Assembly (NCBI GenBank): GCA_036507285.1
Contig: CM071845.1
Coordinates: forward strand, 60,386,729 to 60,450,728
Source of the DNA: Trichosanthes cucumerina
Taxonomy: Eukaryota > Streptophyta > Magnoliopsida > Cucurbitales > Cucurbitaceae
Length of the DNA stretch: 64,000 bases
Reading direction: 5' to 3'
Shown here: piece after piece, positions 9,553 through 20,803 of the stretch
Layout of the letters: each line of letters opens with the position of its first letter
How positions within the stretch are numbered: position 1 is the stretch's first letter
The notes under the pieces: generated by a model
What the model saw: the letters and a program-made list of their open reading frames with translations, nothing else
Databases searched by the model: none
What the model was told of the DNA's origin: nothing
Position numbers and translations under genes: made by a program

Positions 9553-10546
9553 TGTTGGGATTTATGCCCTAAACTTGTTTAATTTTGATCAATTAAATAA
9601 AAGGGTTATTTGTTTTGATAGAATTACAGTCTTCTTTATAAATCCAATAAACTAAGCTCCAAGGTTATGAACATCAGTGTAGTGGACACTATTTGGGTTG
9701 AGTTCAAGAATATAACCTAAATGGTCTATGATATAAGAATAAGGTTGAAAACCTCATTCTGGTAACACCATGGATGCAGCCCACTTTGTAATTAGTACAA
9801 ATGAGGTAATCCAACTCATTCATGTAGTTGACATGCGAGTGGGGGCATCCTGTATGAAGAGTTCATACAAGACCGGATCAAGAAATTATTAGTCTAACCA
9901 GTGTAACACCGTTAACAGGATAAGACTAGTAATTTATAGATGATCATTAGTGACTCGACCTGAATCCTGAGCAAGTTAAGAACTCCTGCTTATAGGGGTT
10001 TGTCCTTAGACTAGTATGGGCGAGAGTGGCCTGTAGCCGACTCAATAAGCCTACCTTCTTAGGGACAAAATCTCGTAGGTAGCTGGGGACTTAACTGTGC
10101 AAGATGGAATTCACTCATTCCTTTCCTAAGGAATTAGATAGGTTGTTCCCTTAAGACTGACTCCAGGTCTTGAACAACGGAGCCCCGCCCTCTATGAGGG
10201 TATGAGTCTATGGTAGGACCTTAGACTTGTTGTTCATTAGAGGATTAGTGGTGCTTAAGGAACAAAGAGGTAATCACAGGGGTAAAATGGTAATTTGACC
10301 CAACAATGATTACGAACAACCTGTGAAGGGTCGACTCATGGGTAAAGATTATATCAGTGGACACAATATAATCTACAGTAAGGAGAGTGCAGCTACGAGT
10401 CTATAGTGGATTGACTTGTAGTTAATGAATATTGATTAACTGGATCAAAGAGTTTGATCAGTTAATTTCACATCATTGGAGCTCATGAACTGTAGGTCCA
10501 TTAGGTCCCTCCGTTGGCTCAACATGGTTATATTGAGGGTATAAAG
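9553..10546 (+). repeat. Copia LTR fragment, inverted relative to element B
   Basis: Starts exactly with the LTR terminus TGTTGGGATTTATGCCC and follows the B-type LTR to the motif ggttatattgagggtataaag, then ends. It is the inverse of about 8018-9002. The precise left end suggests a second, plus-oriented Copia insertion later truncated by a deletion reaching into B's RT. Confidence 0.88.
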
Positions 10547-11340
10547 AACTAGGAATGCGACAGAGCTATTGATGAGTAGGATATCATCCACATATAGAAC
10601 TAGGAATGCGACAGAGCTATTGATGATCTTCTTGTAGACACAAGGTTCATCATCATTCTTGTCAAAACCATAAGATTTGATTGCCTCATCAAATCTTATA
10701 TTCCAGGACCTAGAGGCTTGTTTCAGTCCATAAATTGACCTTTTAAGCTTGCAAACCTTTTGCTCTTGTCCTGGTTCAACGAACCCTTTGGGTTGGTCCA
10801 TGTCGATGTTTTCCTCAAGATTGCCATTCAAAAAGGCTGTCTTGACATCCATTTGCCATACCTCATAGTCATAATATGTGGCTATGACAAGTAGGATACG
10901 GATAGACTTTACCATAGCAAGAGGTGAAAAGGTTTCCTCATAGTCAACCCCTTCAACCTGGGTATAACCCTTTGCTACTAGTCTAGCTTTAAAGGTTTGC
11001 ACCTTCCCATCTACACCACGCTTTCTCTTGTAGATTCACTTACAACCTATAGGTTTTACCCCATCAGGTTTATCTATAAGATCCCAAACAGAATTGAAGT
11101 GCATAGACTCCATTTCTTGGTCCATGGCTATAACCCATTTGTCTTTGTCTTTGTCAACCATCGCTTGACTATAAGTCGATGGATCCTCACAGTCGTCATA
11201 TGGTATAACAACTTGGGTTTCAGATAAACCCATGTAACGATCATGTTGTGTTATAACCCACTCACTACGTCGAGGCATACTCAACTCTTGAGATGGACTC
11301 TCTTGACTAGACAAGCTAGTATCAACAGCTCTTGTTGACG
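10547..11340 (-). pseudogene. pol: Element B reverse transcriptase, N-terminal half, with in-frame duplication
   Basis: The 185-codon open part (11002-10445) shows MDVKTAFLNGNL, SIYGLKQASRSWNIRFD and YVDD at residues 137-140. Straight after YVDDILLI the protein repeats NSSVAFLVLY and then runs into unrelated inverted-LTR sequence. This reflects a 51-bp tandem duplication (10547-10597, repeated from 10598). The RT thumb and connection regions are missing. Upstream, 11314-11036 (MPRRSEWVITQHDRYMGL to KPIGCK) is the linker and RT start; it joins the 185-codon part only after a stop. Confidence 0.9.
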
Positions 11341-11380
11341 TACTAGTTTTACTAGCAACCTTTGCTACTGTTCCGTCTAA

Positions 11381-11674
11381 CTAACTCAATACAATTTTAC
11401 TTCCTGGTTTGTGGTCCCTTATGTGGTCCTCCTCTAAGAAAATGGCATTTGTCGACACAAAAACCTTATCTTCCTTAGGATCATAGAATAAACCACCTCT
11501 TGTTTCTTTTGGGTAGCCTATGAATAGGCATAATTTTGAAGGTGAATCCAACTTTTTTTTTGGATTTGTCACAAGCACATGTGTTGGGCAACCCCAAATT
11601 CTGAAATGACATAAACTACCTTTACGTCCTTTAGAGTTCAAAAGCTGTTTCAGAAATACTTTTTGATGGCACAT
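11381..11674 (-). pseudogene. pol: Element B integrase C-terminal region
   Basis: Contains FRIWGCPTHVLVTNPKK, LCLFIGYPKETRGGLFY and VSTNAIFLEEDHI, the C-terminal integrase segment. It is in a different frame from the core next to it; the shift is near 11640-11670. Confidence 0.85.
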
Positions 11675-12569
11675 TGTTTAAAATGTATCCCGCAGTCTCT
11701 ACTGCATAACCCCAAAATGAACTAGGGAGATGAGCATAACTCATCATTGATCGAACCATGTCCAAAAAGTTTCTATTTCTCCTTTCCGATACACCGTTTT
11801 GTTGTGGCATACCGGGAGCCGAGAGTTGGGATGTAATTCCATGTTCTATCATATAGTTCTGGAATTTTAAATCCATATACTCTCCACCTCGATCTGATCG
11901 AAGCGTTTTAATTGTTTTACCCAACTGATTTTCAACCTCAGTCTTGAATTCCTTGAACTTTTCAAGTGCTTCAGACTTATGTTGTATTAGGTAAATATGC
12001 CCAAATCTGGAATAATCATCTACAAAGGGGATGAAATATTCATAACCTCCTCTAGGTTTAACACTCATCGGACCACAAAGGTCTGAAAGTATAAGCTCAA
12101 GAGGTTCTTTGGCTCTATAACCTTTTCCACTAAAAGGTATTTTAGTCATTTTGCCTTCTAGGCAGGATTCACATACAGGTAAAGTATTTTCTTCTAACTC
12201 ATTTAGAAGTCCATTCTTTACCAATCTCTCAATCCTATTGAGATTAATGTGACCCAATCTAAGATGCCAAAGATGAGCATTTTCTCTAGGAGAAATTTTA
12301 CGTTTCTTAGTTTGTGCGTTTGCAGTTTTAAATAATTCAGTGTTCAAAACCATTTTGAGTGAATTAGGCCTTAAAACATACAACTCATTTTCTAATGGAG
12401 CTGAACATATTTTCATACCTTTCTTCAAAATAAACACTTTATTCATAGAGAAGGAAACAGAAATACACTGTTCTATAAGGCAAGAAATTGAAATAAGGTT
12501 TCTAGTAAGCCCTGGTATCACTAATATATTGTCCAACAATAGATATTTCTTGCCAAAAGAAAGCTTCAT
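11631..12569 (-). CDS. pol: Element B integrase core ORF (312 aa)
   Basis: A long intact module that once catalysed cDNA integration. Residues about 100-140 hold the zinc-binding H102, H107, C133, C136 (WHLRLGHINL and CESCLEGK). The catalytic triad is D163, D226 (RSDRGGEY) and E262 (NGVSERRN), at canonical spacing. Residue 161, His in most sister copies, is Leu. The frame opens at MKLSFGKKYL in the protease-integrase spacer, so this Met is not a natural start, and it ends at a frameshift after ISETAFEL. It could be translated only as a fragment. Confidence 0.85.
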   Translation of the reverse strand: MKLSFGKKYLLLDNILVIPGLTRNLISISCLIEQCISVSFSMNKVFILKKGMKICSAPLENELYVLRPNSLKMVLNTELFKTANAQTKKRKISPRENAHLWHLRLGHINLNRIERLVKNGLLNELEENTLPVCESCLEGKMTKIPFSGKGYRAKEPLELILSDLCGPMSVKPRGGYEYFIPFVDDYSRFGHIYLIQHKSEALEKFKEFKTEVENQLGKTIKTLRSDRGGEYMDLKFQNYMIEHGITSQLSAPGMPQQNGVSERRNRNFLDMVRSMMSYAHLPSSFWGYAVETAGYILNNVPSKSISETAFEL

Positions 12570-13631
12570 CGTGCCTACTGCTACAGCTGAGACGACTTCT
12601 CCATTCCCAACCCGGAGCGTTATCTCTCCTTTCTGTAGCTGCTGCCAGGAATCAATTCCCTGAAAAGAAGAGCAAACATGATTAGTGGCGCCTGAATCAA
12701 GTATCTAAGTAGTTTTATCATTATCCACTAAACAACCTTCTAGGCAAAGTAAATCATATTTGCCTTCCTTCTTCTTTTCTGCAATGTACTTCGGACAGTT
12801 CCGTTTTCAATGCCCGTCTTCGTTGCAGTGGAAACACTTTCCTTTGTCAGCAACTTCTTTGACTCTCTTGTCCTTCTGGGCGACAACTTTGTCAGCTCGT
12901 TTCCCTTTACCAACCTTCTTCATGTTCTTCTTCTTTCCTTTCAGGTTAGAATAAGATGAAGCCACTGTTTTTGTCCCAGAGGTCGAACCTCTGTGATAAC
13001 TCCTACTGGCAAAATTTGCCTCACCTTTCGATCCTTAAATTTTCATCAAAGACTGATAGGTCTAGAGTTCATTCAGAAGGGAGGTAAGATTAAAAGTAAG
13101 CTTGTTCATAACAACATTACTTCTAAACTTTAGGAAACTATCTGGAAGGGTTTCTAGAATGAAGCTGACTTTGCTCGATTCATCAATGGAAGCACCATTC
13201 GACTCCGCGATGTTAAAATGCACCATCATATCAAGGACATGATCCCGAACAGATGTACCCTCTGGCATCCTTGAGTTGAATATGTACTTTAGGGCATTGT
13301 GTCGGGCCTGTGTGGACTATTGTCCAAACATACCCTTCACAGAATCCATGATTTCCTTCGCAGTTATCATGCCCTCATGCTTCTTGGCTAATATGTCAGC
13401 CATACTTGCAAGCATGTAGACCTTGGACTTATCATTGGCCTTGATCCATCGATCATATGCATCACAAACATTTCGTGATGCATTCGAGCCTGGCACTAGA
13501 GGACACTCCTTAGTTAGCACAAACTTTAGATCATCCACTACCAATATAGTGTTGAGTTTGTTTTTTCAAGTCATTAAGTTCTCTCCGGTTAACTTTTCCG
13601 CACCCAATAAGGAAATAATAGAGCTAGACAT
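12570..13631 (-). pseudogene. gag: Element B gag and protease region
   Basis: From the leader-side ATG (13631-13629), pieces in order are: an N-terminal capsid region with VVDDLKFVLTKECP and AYDRWIKANDKSKVYML; SRMPEGTSVRDHVLDMM with NVVMNKLTFNLTSLLNEL; a Lys-rich stretch; one zinc knuckle CFHCNEDGHWKRNC; and the protease motif ILDSGATNHVCSSF. TAGs at 13062-13064 (Gln in sister copies) and 12705-12707 (Trp in sister copies), plus a stop after the MFGQ motif, break the reading. The single CX2CX4HX4C knuckle is the normal Copia nucleocapsid. Confidence 0.88.
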
Positions 13632-14562
13632 TTTTGCTGAAAATTTACAAACAAACTTGTATGAGTTTCTTGCTATAATTGTCTAATCCAATCATGTTTT
13701 AACTAATTATCAAATGATTCCTAGGTCATTTATAATTTGCAATGATACTCAAAAGATTTAGAATGTATGACACCGAAGGGTAATAAAAAACACTCCTCCT
13801 CTGGATCGAGACACTCTTAACCAAAACCTAATGCCAGAATAACTCTTATTCCTATAGCCTTTAGTTACCATTGTTCGGTCCGGATACATACACATCTTAT
13901 GTACCTTGTGAGTGTAACCCTCTGTCTTTAGATCCCAGAGTCCCTATCCAATAAAATCCGCCGGAGGGAGGACTAGATTGAAAAATAGACTAAGGAGGTC
14001 TTTATCCCTTTCGAGTGTCTACTGTGTTCGATCCCCTATGATCAAGCCCTCCGAAGGGATTGTCTGGTCCAGGCCAAACTAGAAGGCTGACCATAGTGAT
14101 ATTACGGTGTAAACTGACTGAAGAGACCATAGGTTTTGTTTTCACTAAACTTGCTCCCACTCACTATAAGTACCCTCTCCATTCACCTTGATATTGACTC
14201 ATACAAACACCATCCGAAGGGGGACGCTCCCATTTGCGCCACGAGGCCAAGTATGAGTCTCACGGTGTGAACTTCCCAGAGATACGTAGGTAGAAAAATA
14301 TGTATCATATACACTTTTCCTCCCACTGGATACTTTAAATCTATAGGAATCGTACTTAGGTTAAACCCGACTAATGGTTTTACCTAAAGTTATCAATATA
14401 ACTCTTATATCGATAATGAATATAACTCTTATATTGATTTTATTCTAAGTTTGCTAATATAACTTTTATATTAAGCCTAGGATTTCTAGTTTATTAACCC
14501 CTTAATAAACCCGATGACGCTACTGTGATTTATAAACTTCTCTGATTAAATTTCACTCCCAT

Positions 14563-14617
14563 GTCAGTTCCCAGGTAGGGGTGTTCCGTTTCCGTCAGCT
14601 TAAATACCCCAGCCTAG
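14563..14617 (-). other. Conserved leader hairpin block, element B copy
   Basis: Contains CCCAGGTAGGGGTGTTCCG and then GTCAGCTTAAATACCCCAGC, able to fold with the GGGGT and ACCCC arms paired. The block recurs in the leaders of A, E and F. Confidence 0.7.
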
Positions 14618-14639
14618 ACAGAACTTTCCTTAGACAGAG

Positions 14640-16451
14640 TGTAGGGAATGAGAATCCCGCGCAGCGGAAGACGATTGAATCGTCGAGGTATCATTATGCA
14701 ACTAGTGTTTATTAAAATTGATCTAACACTTAGATCTAGGCTAAACATGCTTAAAGAAGAAGAAAATTACAGCAAGAATAGATCTTACTTACTTGTTGTA
14801 GACAAACACAGCAAATTCTTCCTCAGGTCACGAACTCTTCGTGCTACTCGATCTCAACGAAATCTTCTACCAAAACGATCTCGAACACCAACAAGTGATC
14901 TTCTCGGTTGTTCTCTTTTGGAGAAGGAAAGATGGTGGGATCTTAGTTTTTGGAGAGGGAGGAGAATTGAGAGAATTGTTTGAGAGAGAATTCTCTTCTT
15001 TTTGGTTGAAATTCCAAAAATGAGAAAGTGTATCTTCTAATCCTTCTTGCAAGAAGGGTTTATATAGTGGAATTGGTGGAGTTAAAATCTCCACATAATT
15101 ACCATTTTACCACAACCATAGGTTATGCAAATCTCATTTGCATAACCACATAATATAAGATATCTCATATCTCATATTGCAAATCTCATTTGCAATAATT
15201 GTGGATTAATTAAATTGAATCACATCCAATTTAATTTCTCTCATTTAATTTCTCCAATTAGGCCTAATTCAACAATTAGGCTAACCTATAGTTTATTATG
15301 AATCTCATTCACATTAAACTATATATTATATCATTCATATCTCATATAAATGACATAAATGCCCTTAAGGTGAAATTGAACACTTCAATTTCATACCAAA
15401 ACATTAACCCTTCTTTTAACCTGTGTGGAGCCAACCGAGGGACCTAATGGACCTACAAAGTGATGAGCTCCAATGATCCGAGATTAACTCGCCAAACTCT
15501 TTGACCCTGCTAACCAACATTCATTAGCTACGGTAACACTCCACTATAGCCCGTAGTTGCACTCCCGCCGATCAAGAATATTACGTGTCCACCGATATAA
15601 CCAATTCACATGAGTCGACCCTTCACGGGTTGTTCAGAGACACTACTGGGTCAAATTCTTCGCTTTACCCCTATGTCTACCTCTTGTTCCTTAAGTCCCC
15701 ACCGCTCCTCTAATGAACAACATATTGTGATGGTCCAACCATACACAACACCCTTCTCGGCCGGTGAGAAGGTGGGTGCCCGTTGTCCAAGCCACTCGAG
15801 ACAAAGACTCAAGGGAACAACCCTCTAGTTTCCCTAAAGGCGGAACGAGTGAATTCCATCTTGCGTAGTTAAGTTCCCAGCTCCTTACTTGGTTCTGTCA
15901 CTCGAGAAGATAGGCATATTGGGCGAGTAATCGTGACCACCCTCACCCGTACTAGTCAAAGAACAGACTGCAGATGTGAGTCCGTAAACACGCTCGTGAT
16001 TCGTGTCGAGTCACTAATGGTCATCTCACGGTTATTAGTCCTTGTCACAACGAAGTGTTACATCGATGAGGTCTAATAAATCACGGTCCTGGTCTTGTAC
16101 AATCTCATTGCACAGATGCCCCCACTTGCATGTCAACCACATGAACGAGTCGATCACCTCGCTTGTATCTAATACAAAGCGGGTCGCATCCACAAGTGTA
16201 TCCGAGGATTAGGTCTCCAACCCTATCCATATCACAGAAACCGTTCGGTCATTAACTCGAACGTGATCCTCCCTGTGTGTCCACTACACACCGCTTCAAG
16301 TTCTAGTTCTCTCATAAATTTAATGACCCTGGAGCTTAGTTTATTGGAAAAGTTTATAAATATTGCGAGACACAAAGTGATGAAATAAATAACTCTTATT
16401 AATTTCAAACAGTATATTACAAACACGAGATTAGGACAAAAAATCCCAACA
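14640..16451 (-). repeat. Solo Copia LTR inside element B leader
   Basis: A 1,812-bp sequence runs from TGTAGGGAATGAGAATCCCG to AAAATCCCAACA, flanked by cagag at 14635-14639 and 16452-16456, a perfect 5-bp target duplication. Elements E and F have uninterrupted leader sequence at this point. A TATATAAAA-like box on the minus strand is near 15058-15066. It is the product of LTR-LTR recombination of a once complete element. Confidence 0.92.
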
Positions 16452-17039
16452 CAGAGTTCCTCTTTTAATCATAGCTTATAAATTATGTGGTTCCTAATTC
16501 TAATCTAATTAGAACTGGATAACCTTAGGTCTATTATTTCCAAGTTTTAAACATTTTAAAACTAATAATTAACCTTAGGTGACATGCATACTATGTTATA
16601 GTGCTTGATCATTCATCTCATGAATAATAAGACATACATAACATAATCATCTCATGAAAAATAATGCATGTCAATGCTGTCCATAAATTAATATAACACC
16701 TTATATTAATTAATCATGCAAACTATATAATATAACTCTTTATATTATAAATGATGCATGGAAATGCTTAACCTAAGGTGGGATTTCAAAAATAAAAGCA
16801 TACATTATGCATGACAATAATTACACAACAATTGCGTAATTTAAATAGAAAAATTAGACGAATTTTGGCAGCCTAAATTCAATTTTGATTAATATAATCT
16901 AATTATATTAATTAAAATTAAATAAAATAAATATATTAAATATAAAATATTTTTATAATTAATATATAAATTAATAAATTGAATTTCGCCCGTTGCTCCT
17001 TCTCGCGTGAAACACATGTGGCGTTACCATGATGGCGGC

Positions 17040-17175
17040 GCGGTAACGCCGCTTTGTCCGTTCGCTGTTGGAGCCCGTTGCGAAACGCCTTCGGCGTTGC
17101 AACGCTACCTCTGATGCGTGCCTTCTTCCGCAAGCGCAACATTGCAACGCCAATGAATAGCGCTGCAACGCTGCA
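17040..17175 (-). repeat. GCGTTGCAACGC palindrome cluster, element B leader
   Basis: One exact palindrome (17094-17105) with near copies such as attgcaacgcc (17141) and cgctgcaacgc (17161). It lies about 290-430 nt downstream of the PBS in the sense of the element. Confidence 0.8.
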
Positions 17176-17451
17176 CACAGACAACAAAATGAAATCTCCA
17201 TTTCTTGCTCGTTTTCGCTCCGATCTTCTCAATAACAACCTTGCCTCGATCGACACGGACTTACAGACTCGATTTACATAATAAAATGCCCAAAACAAGA
17301 GGCCCTTACATTGAACAATTCAACGAAATTATGTAAATCTATGTGCCAAAATTGAAACCAACTAATTTGCGAACCGTTTACTCATCTCATGAAAAAAAGT
17401 AAATCCCACCTTGTTCTTGATAAATCCAGAACGAAAATTAATAACACAATT

Positions 17452-17465
17452 GGGCTCTGATACCA
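17452..17465 (-). other. Element B primer binding site
   Basis: The minus strand reads TGGTATCAGAGCCC, complementary to the 3' end of plant initiator tRNA-Met, two bases from the LTR end. Confidence 0.88.
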
Positions 17466-17467
17466 AT

Positions 17468-18485
17468 TGAAGGCAATCGAATCCCGCAACGGAAGCGATT
17501 GTAAATCACGCGTTCTTAATTTCATTACATGAATTACATTCAAGAACAAATTAACTAGATTAAGCATATAAAGACAATATGGACAACGAGATATTACCTT
17601 TGAAGAACTCTTTCTTCAAGTGCTCATTCTCCCACGATCACGATCTCAGCAACTGGAACTCGAACGGATGAAGACACTACCACCGGATCTTCTCCGTTGT
17701 TCTCTAGGTGAGGGAGGAATGTGGGTTCCCTTTAGGTGAGATGAGATGTTTTTTAGAGAGAGTGTGTGTTTTGGAACCTTTCCAACAACACAACAAAAGC
17801 TTAGGTTAACTTGAATCACTTGACCTAGTTGCATCTTATGCAACTATATATATAAGGAGATAGAGATGGAAATTACCATCCTAACCCTATTTATTCTCTC
17901 TTTAGTATATAGTTAGTATGTGAATCAAATTCACATTAAAACTATATATTATATCAATTATATCAAATATAACTGATATGACATCTCATATATGAAATTG
18001 AACACTTCAATTTCATTCCTAACTTTATACCCTCAATATAACCATGTTGAGCCAACGGAGGGACCTAATAGACCTACAGTTCATGAGCTCCAATGATGTG
18101 AGATTAACTGATCAAACTCTTTGATCCAGTTAATCAATATTCATTAACTACAAGTCATTCCACTATAGACTTGTAGCTGCACTCTCCTCACTGTAGATTA
18201 TATTGTGACCACTGATATAATCTTTACCCATGAGTCGACCTTTCACAGGTTGTTCGTAATCACTGTTGGGTCAAATTACCGTTTTACCCCTGTGATTACC
18301 TCTTTGATCCTTAAGCACCACTGATCCTCTAATGAACAACAAGTCTAAGGTCCTACCATAGACTCATACCCTCATAGAGGGCGAGGCCCCGTTGTTCAAG
18401 ACCTGGAGTCAGTTCTTAAGGGAACAACCTATCTAATTCCTTAGTGTAGGAATGAGTTAATTCCATCTTACACAGTTAAGTCCCC
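17468..18485 (-). repeat. Element B 5' LTR, truncated
   Basis: Matches the left LTR from its end inward, then stops at the ttaagtcccc motif at 18485. About 530 bp of LTR is missing. A 27-bp patch copied from 18373-18399 is joined at the break. Confidence 0.88.
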
Positions 18486-18511
18486 ATAGAGGGCGAGGCC
18501 CCGTTATTCAA

Positions 18512-19163
18512 CTCTTATGGAATTTTCTGGAATGGGCAAACAGATTTGCCTCTCCATCAACTTGTCCCTTATTCTTCATAAGAGGTTGGAAAGTCTGCAG
18601 CTCGTTAAGGAGAGTAGTCAGGTTGTACTCTATCTTGTTCATCACTGCATTGCTGCGGAATTGCAGGCAACTCTTCACAAGAGATTTCACGATGAACGAC
18701 ACCTGACTTTGCTCGTCAATTACTGCCCCATTCAATTCTGCCACATTGAAGTGGACCATCAGATCGAGAACGTGTTCTCTCATCGACATTCCCTCCTTCA
18801 TACGGGAGTTATAAACGTACTTGAGGGATTCGTGCTGAAGCTATTCAGATAGTTGTCCAAACATGTTCTACAACGAACTCATGATCTCACGAGCTGAGAC
18901 CATGCCCTCGTGTTTTTTGGCCAGAACTTCAGAAACACTAGCCAAAATGTAGACCTTGGCCTTGTCATTGACTTTGATCTAACAATCATACGCGTCCTTA
19001 ACAGATTGGGCGTGTTTCGAGCAGAGACCTAAGGACATTCCTAAGTCAGTACGAATCGAAGGTCGTCCACAACCAGAAACGTATTCAGGTTGGACTTCCA
19101 AGTAGTGTAGTTTTCCCCTGTTAACCATTCACATTTAAGTAAGGTTATAATCGAGGATGACAT
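18512..19163 (-). pseudogene. gag: Element A gag
   Basis: Starts from the ATG at 19163-19161 (MSSSIITLL) and includes NYTTWKSNLNTF and VVDDLRFVLT. Stops and a frameshift follow near the ECP motif, and a TAG precedes NMFGQ. The later part is open (18801-18512): MKEGMSMREHVLDLMVHF, QSQVSFIVKSL, NAVMNKIEYNLTTLLNELQ. The zinc knuckle was lost with the deletion at element B's right edge. It is the same gag family as E, and its orientation and content show it belongs with the pol at 4644-7451. Confidence 0.87.
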
Positions 19164-20803
19164 GCTGAAATAAAAGGTAGTTCTAATTAGTTATTCCTTT
19201 AACCCATTACAAAATCAATCTAATTTAGCAAAAATCAAGAACCCTAGTGTTTAAAATTAAACCTTTAATTTTGCAACGATACTTCAAGGGTTTAGAATAA
19301 AAGCCACCGTCAGGTGGTCAGTCACTCCTCCCCTAAATTGAGACTATCTCAACTGATCATCACTACCAGAACATCTCATGTCCCAATGATTTTTAGCTAC
19401 CGTTTATTTGGTAAAGGACTCGTTAACTAGCTTAACTTATCCCGTAAATGTGACCCTACCATTTTTAGATCCAATAGGCCCGAGCCAACATGCTACTATT
19501 AAGAAAGACAACTGCTGGCAAACAACCTAGGAGACCCTATCCATTTCTAGAGTTCGCGGTGTTCCAATCCCTATAGTCAGGCCCTCCGTAGGGTTTGGCT
19601 GCTCCAGGGCAACCTAGCAGGCAGACTATAGAAATCTCATGGTGCGACCTAATGGAGGAGACCGTAGGATACGTTGACACGCGTTCTGCTCCCATTTACT
19701 ATGGAGACTTCCCTCATTCACCTTGGTATTGAACCATGCAAACACTTACCGTAGGGGGACACCCTATTGACGCCGCGTAACCGAGCATGAAACTTACGGT
19801 GTGAACTCTTGAGGACGTGAGAGTAAACTCGACGCGAACATCTCGTTTTCTCCCACTAAAGTTCCTAAAAATTAGGGTTTAGGTTTAACTTAGGTGGATT
19901 CTGGCTAAAGGAATCTATCTAAGTCTATGCCTATTATAACTTTTATAACTAGGTCTTTTTAGCTTATGTCTAGGTGAATAAACATTTTAATAACCAAGAT
20001 ATACTGCATGCTAACAAGACTATGGTTAATTCAACTCAAATTCCGGGTCAGTTCCCAGGTAGGAGGTGTTCCGTTAACCGTCAGCTTAAGTACCCCCAAC
20101 CTTAGACATAACATCACCGATAGAGTTCCCTTATAACCAATGTCCTATTTAGACCTACTATACTTTAAACTATTTAAAATACTATGTAAGACTAACTAAT
20201 CCTATTAGAAATTAAACTTAGGTCTAATTAATTTTAAACATTTTAAAATTAATTCCATCTTACCCAAGCTCCTATGTTTGCATGCAATTCTTTGTTATAG
20301 GTTAAGTTTACTAAAACCAATTTATAACTTTTATAAATTTTAATAATGAACCTATGACATGGAACTATACAATATTCCCAACAATCATATTCTAATTGGA
20401 AAAAGAACTCATTTAACTATTTGAATCATGCATATTACTTAAATAATATAACACTTTATATTATACTAAGTAATTTCATGCTCCATGCTTTTCATTTTTC
20501 ATATAATTAAATTATAACAATTATTACTAATTACTCATGAAAAAATTTCATGCATTTTCATCATACTCATATAACACTTATATAAATAAAATGCATGAAC
20601 ATACTTATCCTAAGGTGGGAATGAATCTAAATGACATTCATAAAGAAAAATAGTTGTTAAACTAGAATTTTTGGCCCCCAATGTGCAAAATAAAATAAAA
20701 TTACATTAATTTTACAACTAAATCGGTCCAAAACACATTGAACCGGAGCCGAACCGTTCGAACCGGACCGAAAACGAACAAAACTGCCTCAACCATGTTG
20801 AAC
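19164..20803 (-). other. Element A leader, gag-side part
   Basis: Noncoding. It includes the conserved hairpin block at 20047-20105, AT-rich repeats around 20300-20600, and GAACCGG-rich sequence (20724-20780) like that in element E, ending at a solo Gypsy LTR. Confidence 0.78.
20047..20105 (-). other. Conserved leader hairpin block, element A copy
   Basis: CCCAGGTAGGAGGTGTTCCG and GTCAGCTTAAGTACCCCCAA keep the paired arms. The central loop (ttaac) differs from B and E while the flanking CCG and CGTC are kept. Confidence 0.68.

Larger units (their letters stand above)
13632..17451 (-). other. Element B leader between PBS and gag
   Basis: After removing the solo LTR at 14640-16451 this leader is about 2 kb, which is long for Copia. 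It holds a conserved hairpin block (14563-14617), AT-rich sequence with many short A/T repeats, and a palindrome cluster near the PBS. No coding sequence is visible. Confidence 0.8.
7452..18485 (-). mobile_element. Element B: Ty1/Copia retrotransposon inside element A
   Basis: 3' LTR 7452-9002, RNase H remnant, inverted LTR fragment, RT, integrase, protease, gag, leader, PBS at 17452-17465 and a truncated 5' LTR 17468-18485. The left flank is gtaga at 7447-7451. The matching right target duplication is gone because the 5' LTR and about 75 bp of element A were deleted together. Confidence 0.88.

Noticed and set aside
16936..17298. Overlapping ORFs on both strands near the element B palindrome cluster
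   Set aside because: They arise from GC-richer repeat sequence in a noncoding leader. No domain is recognisable and they are not shared between elements.
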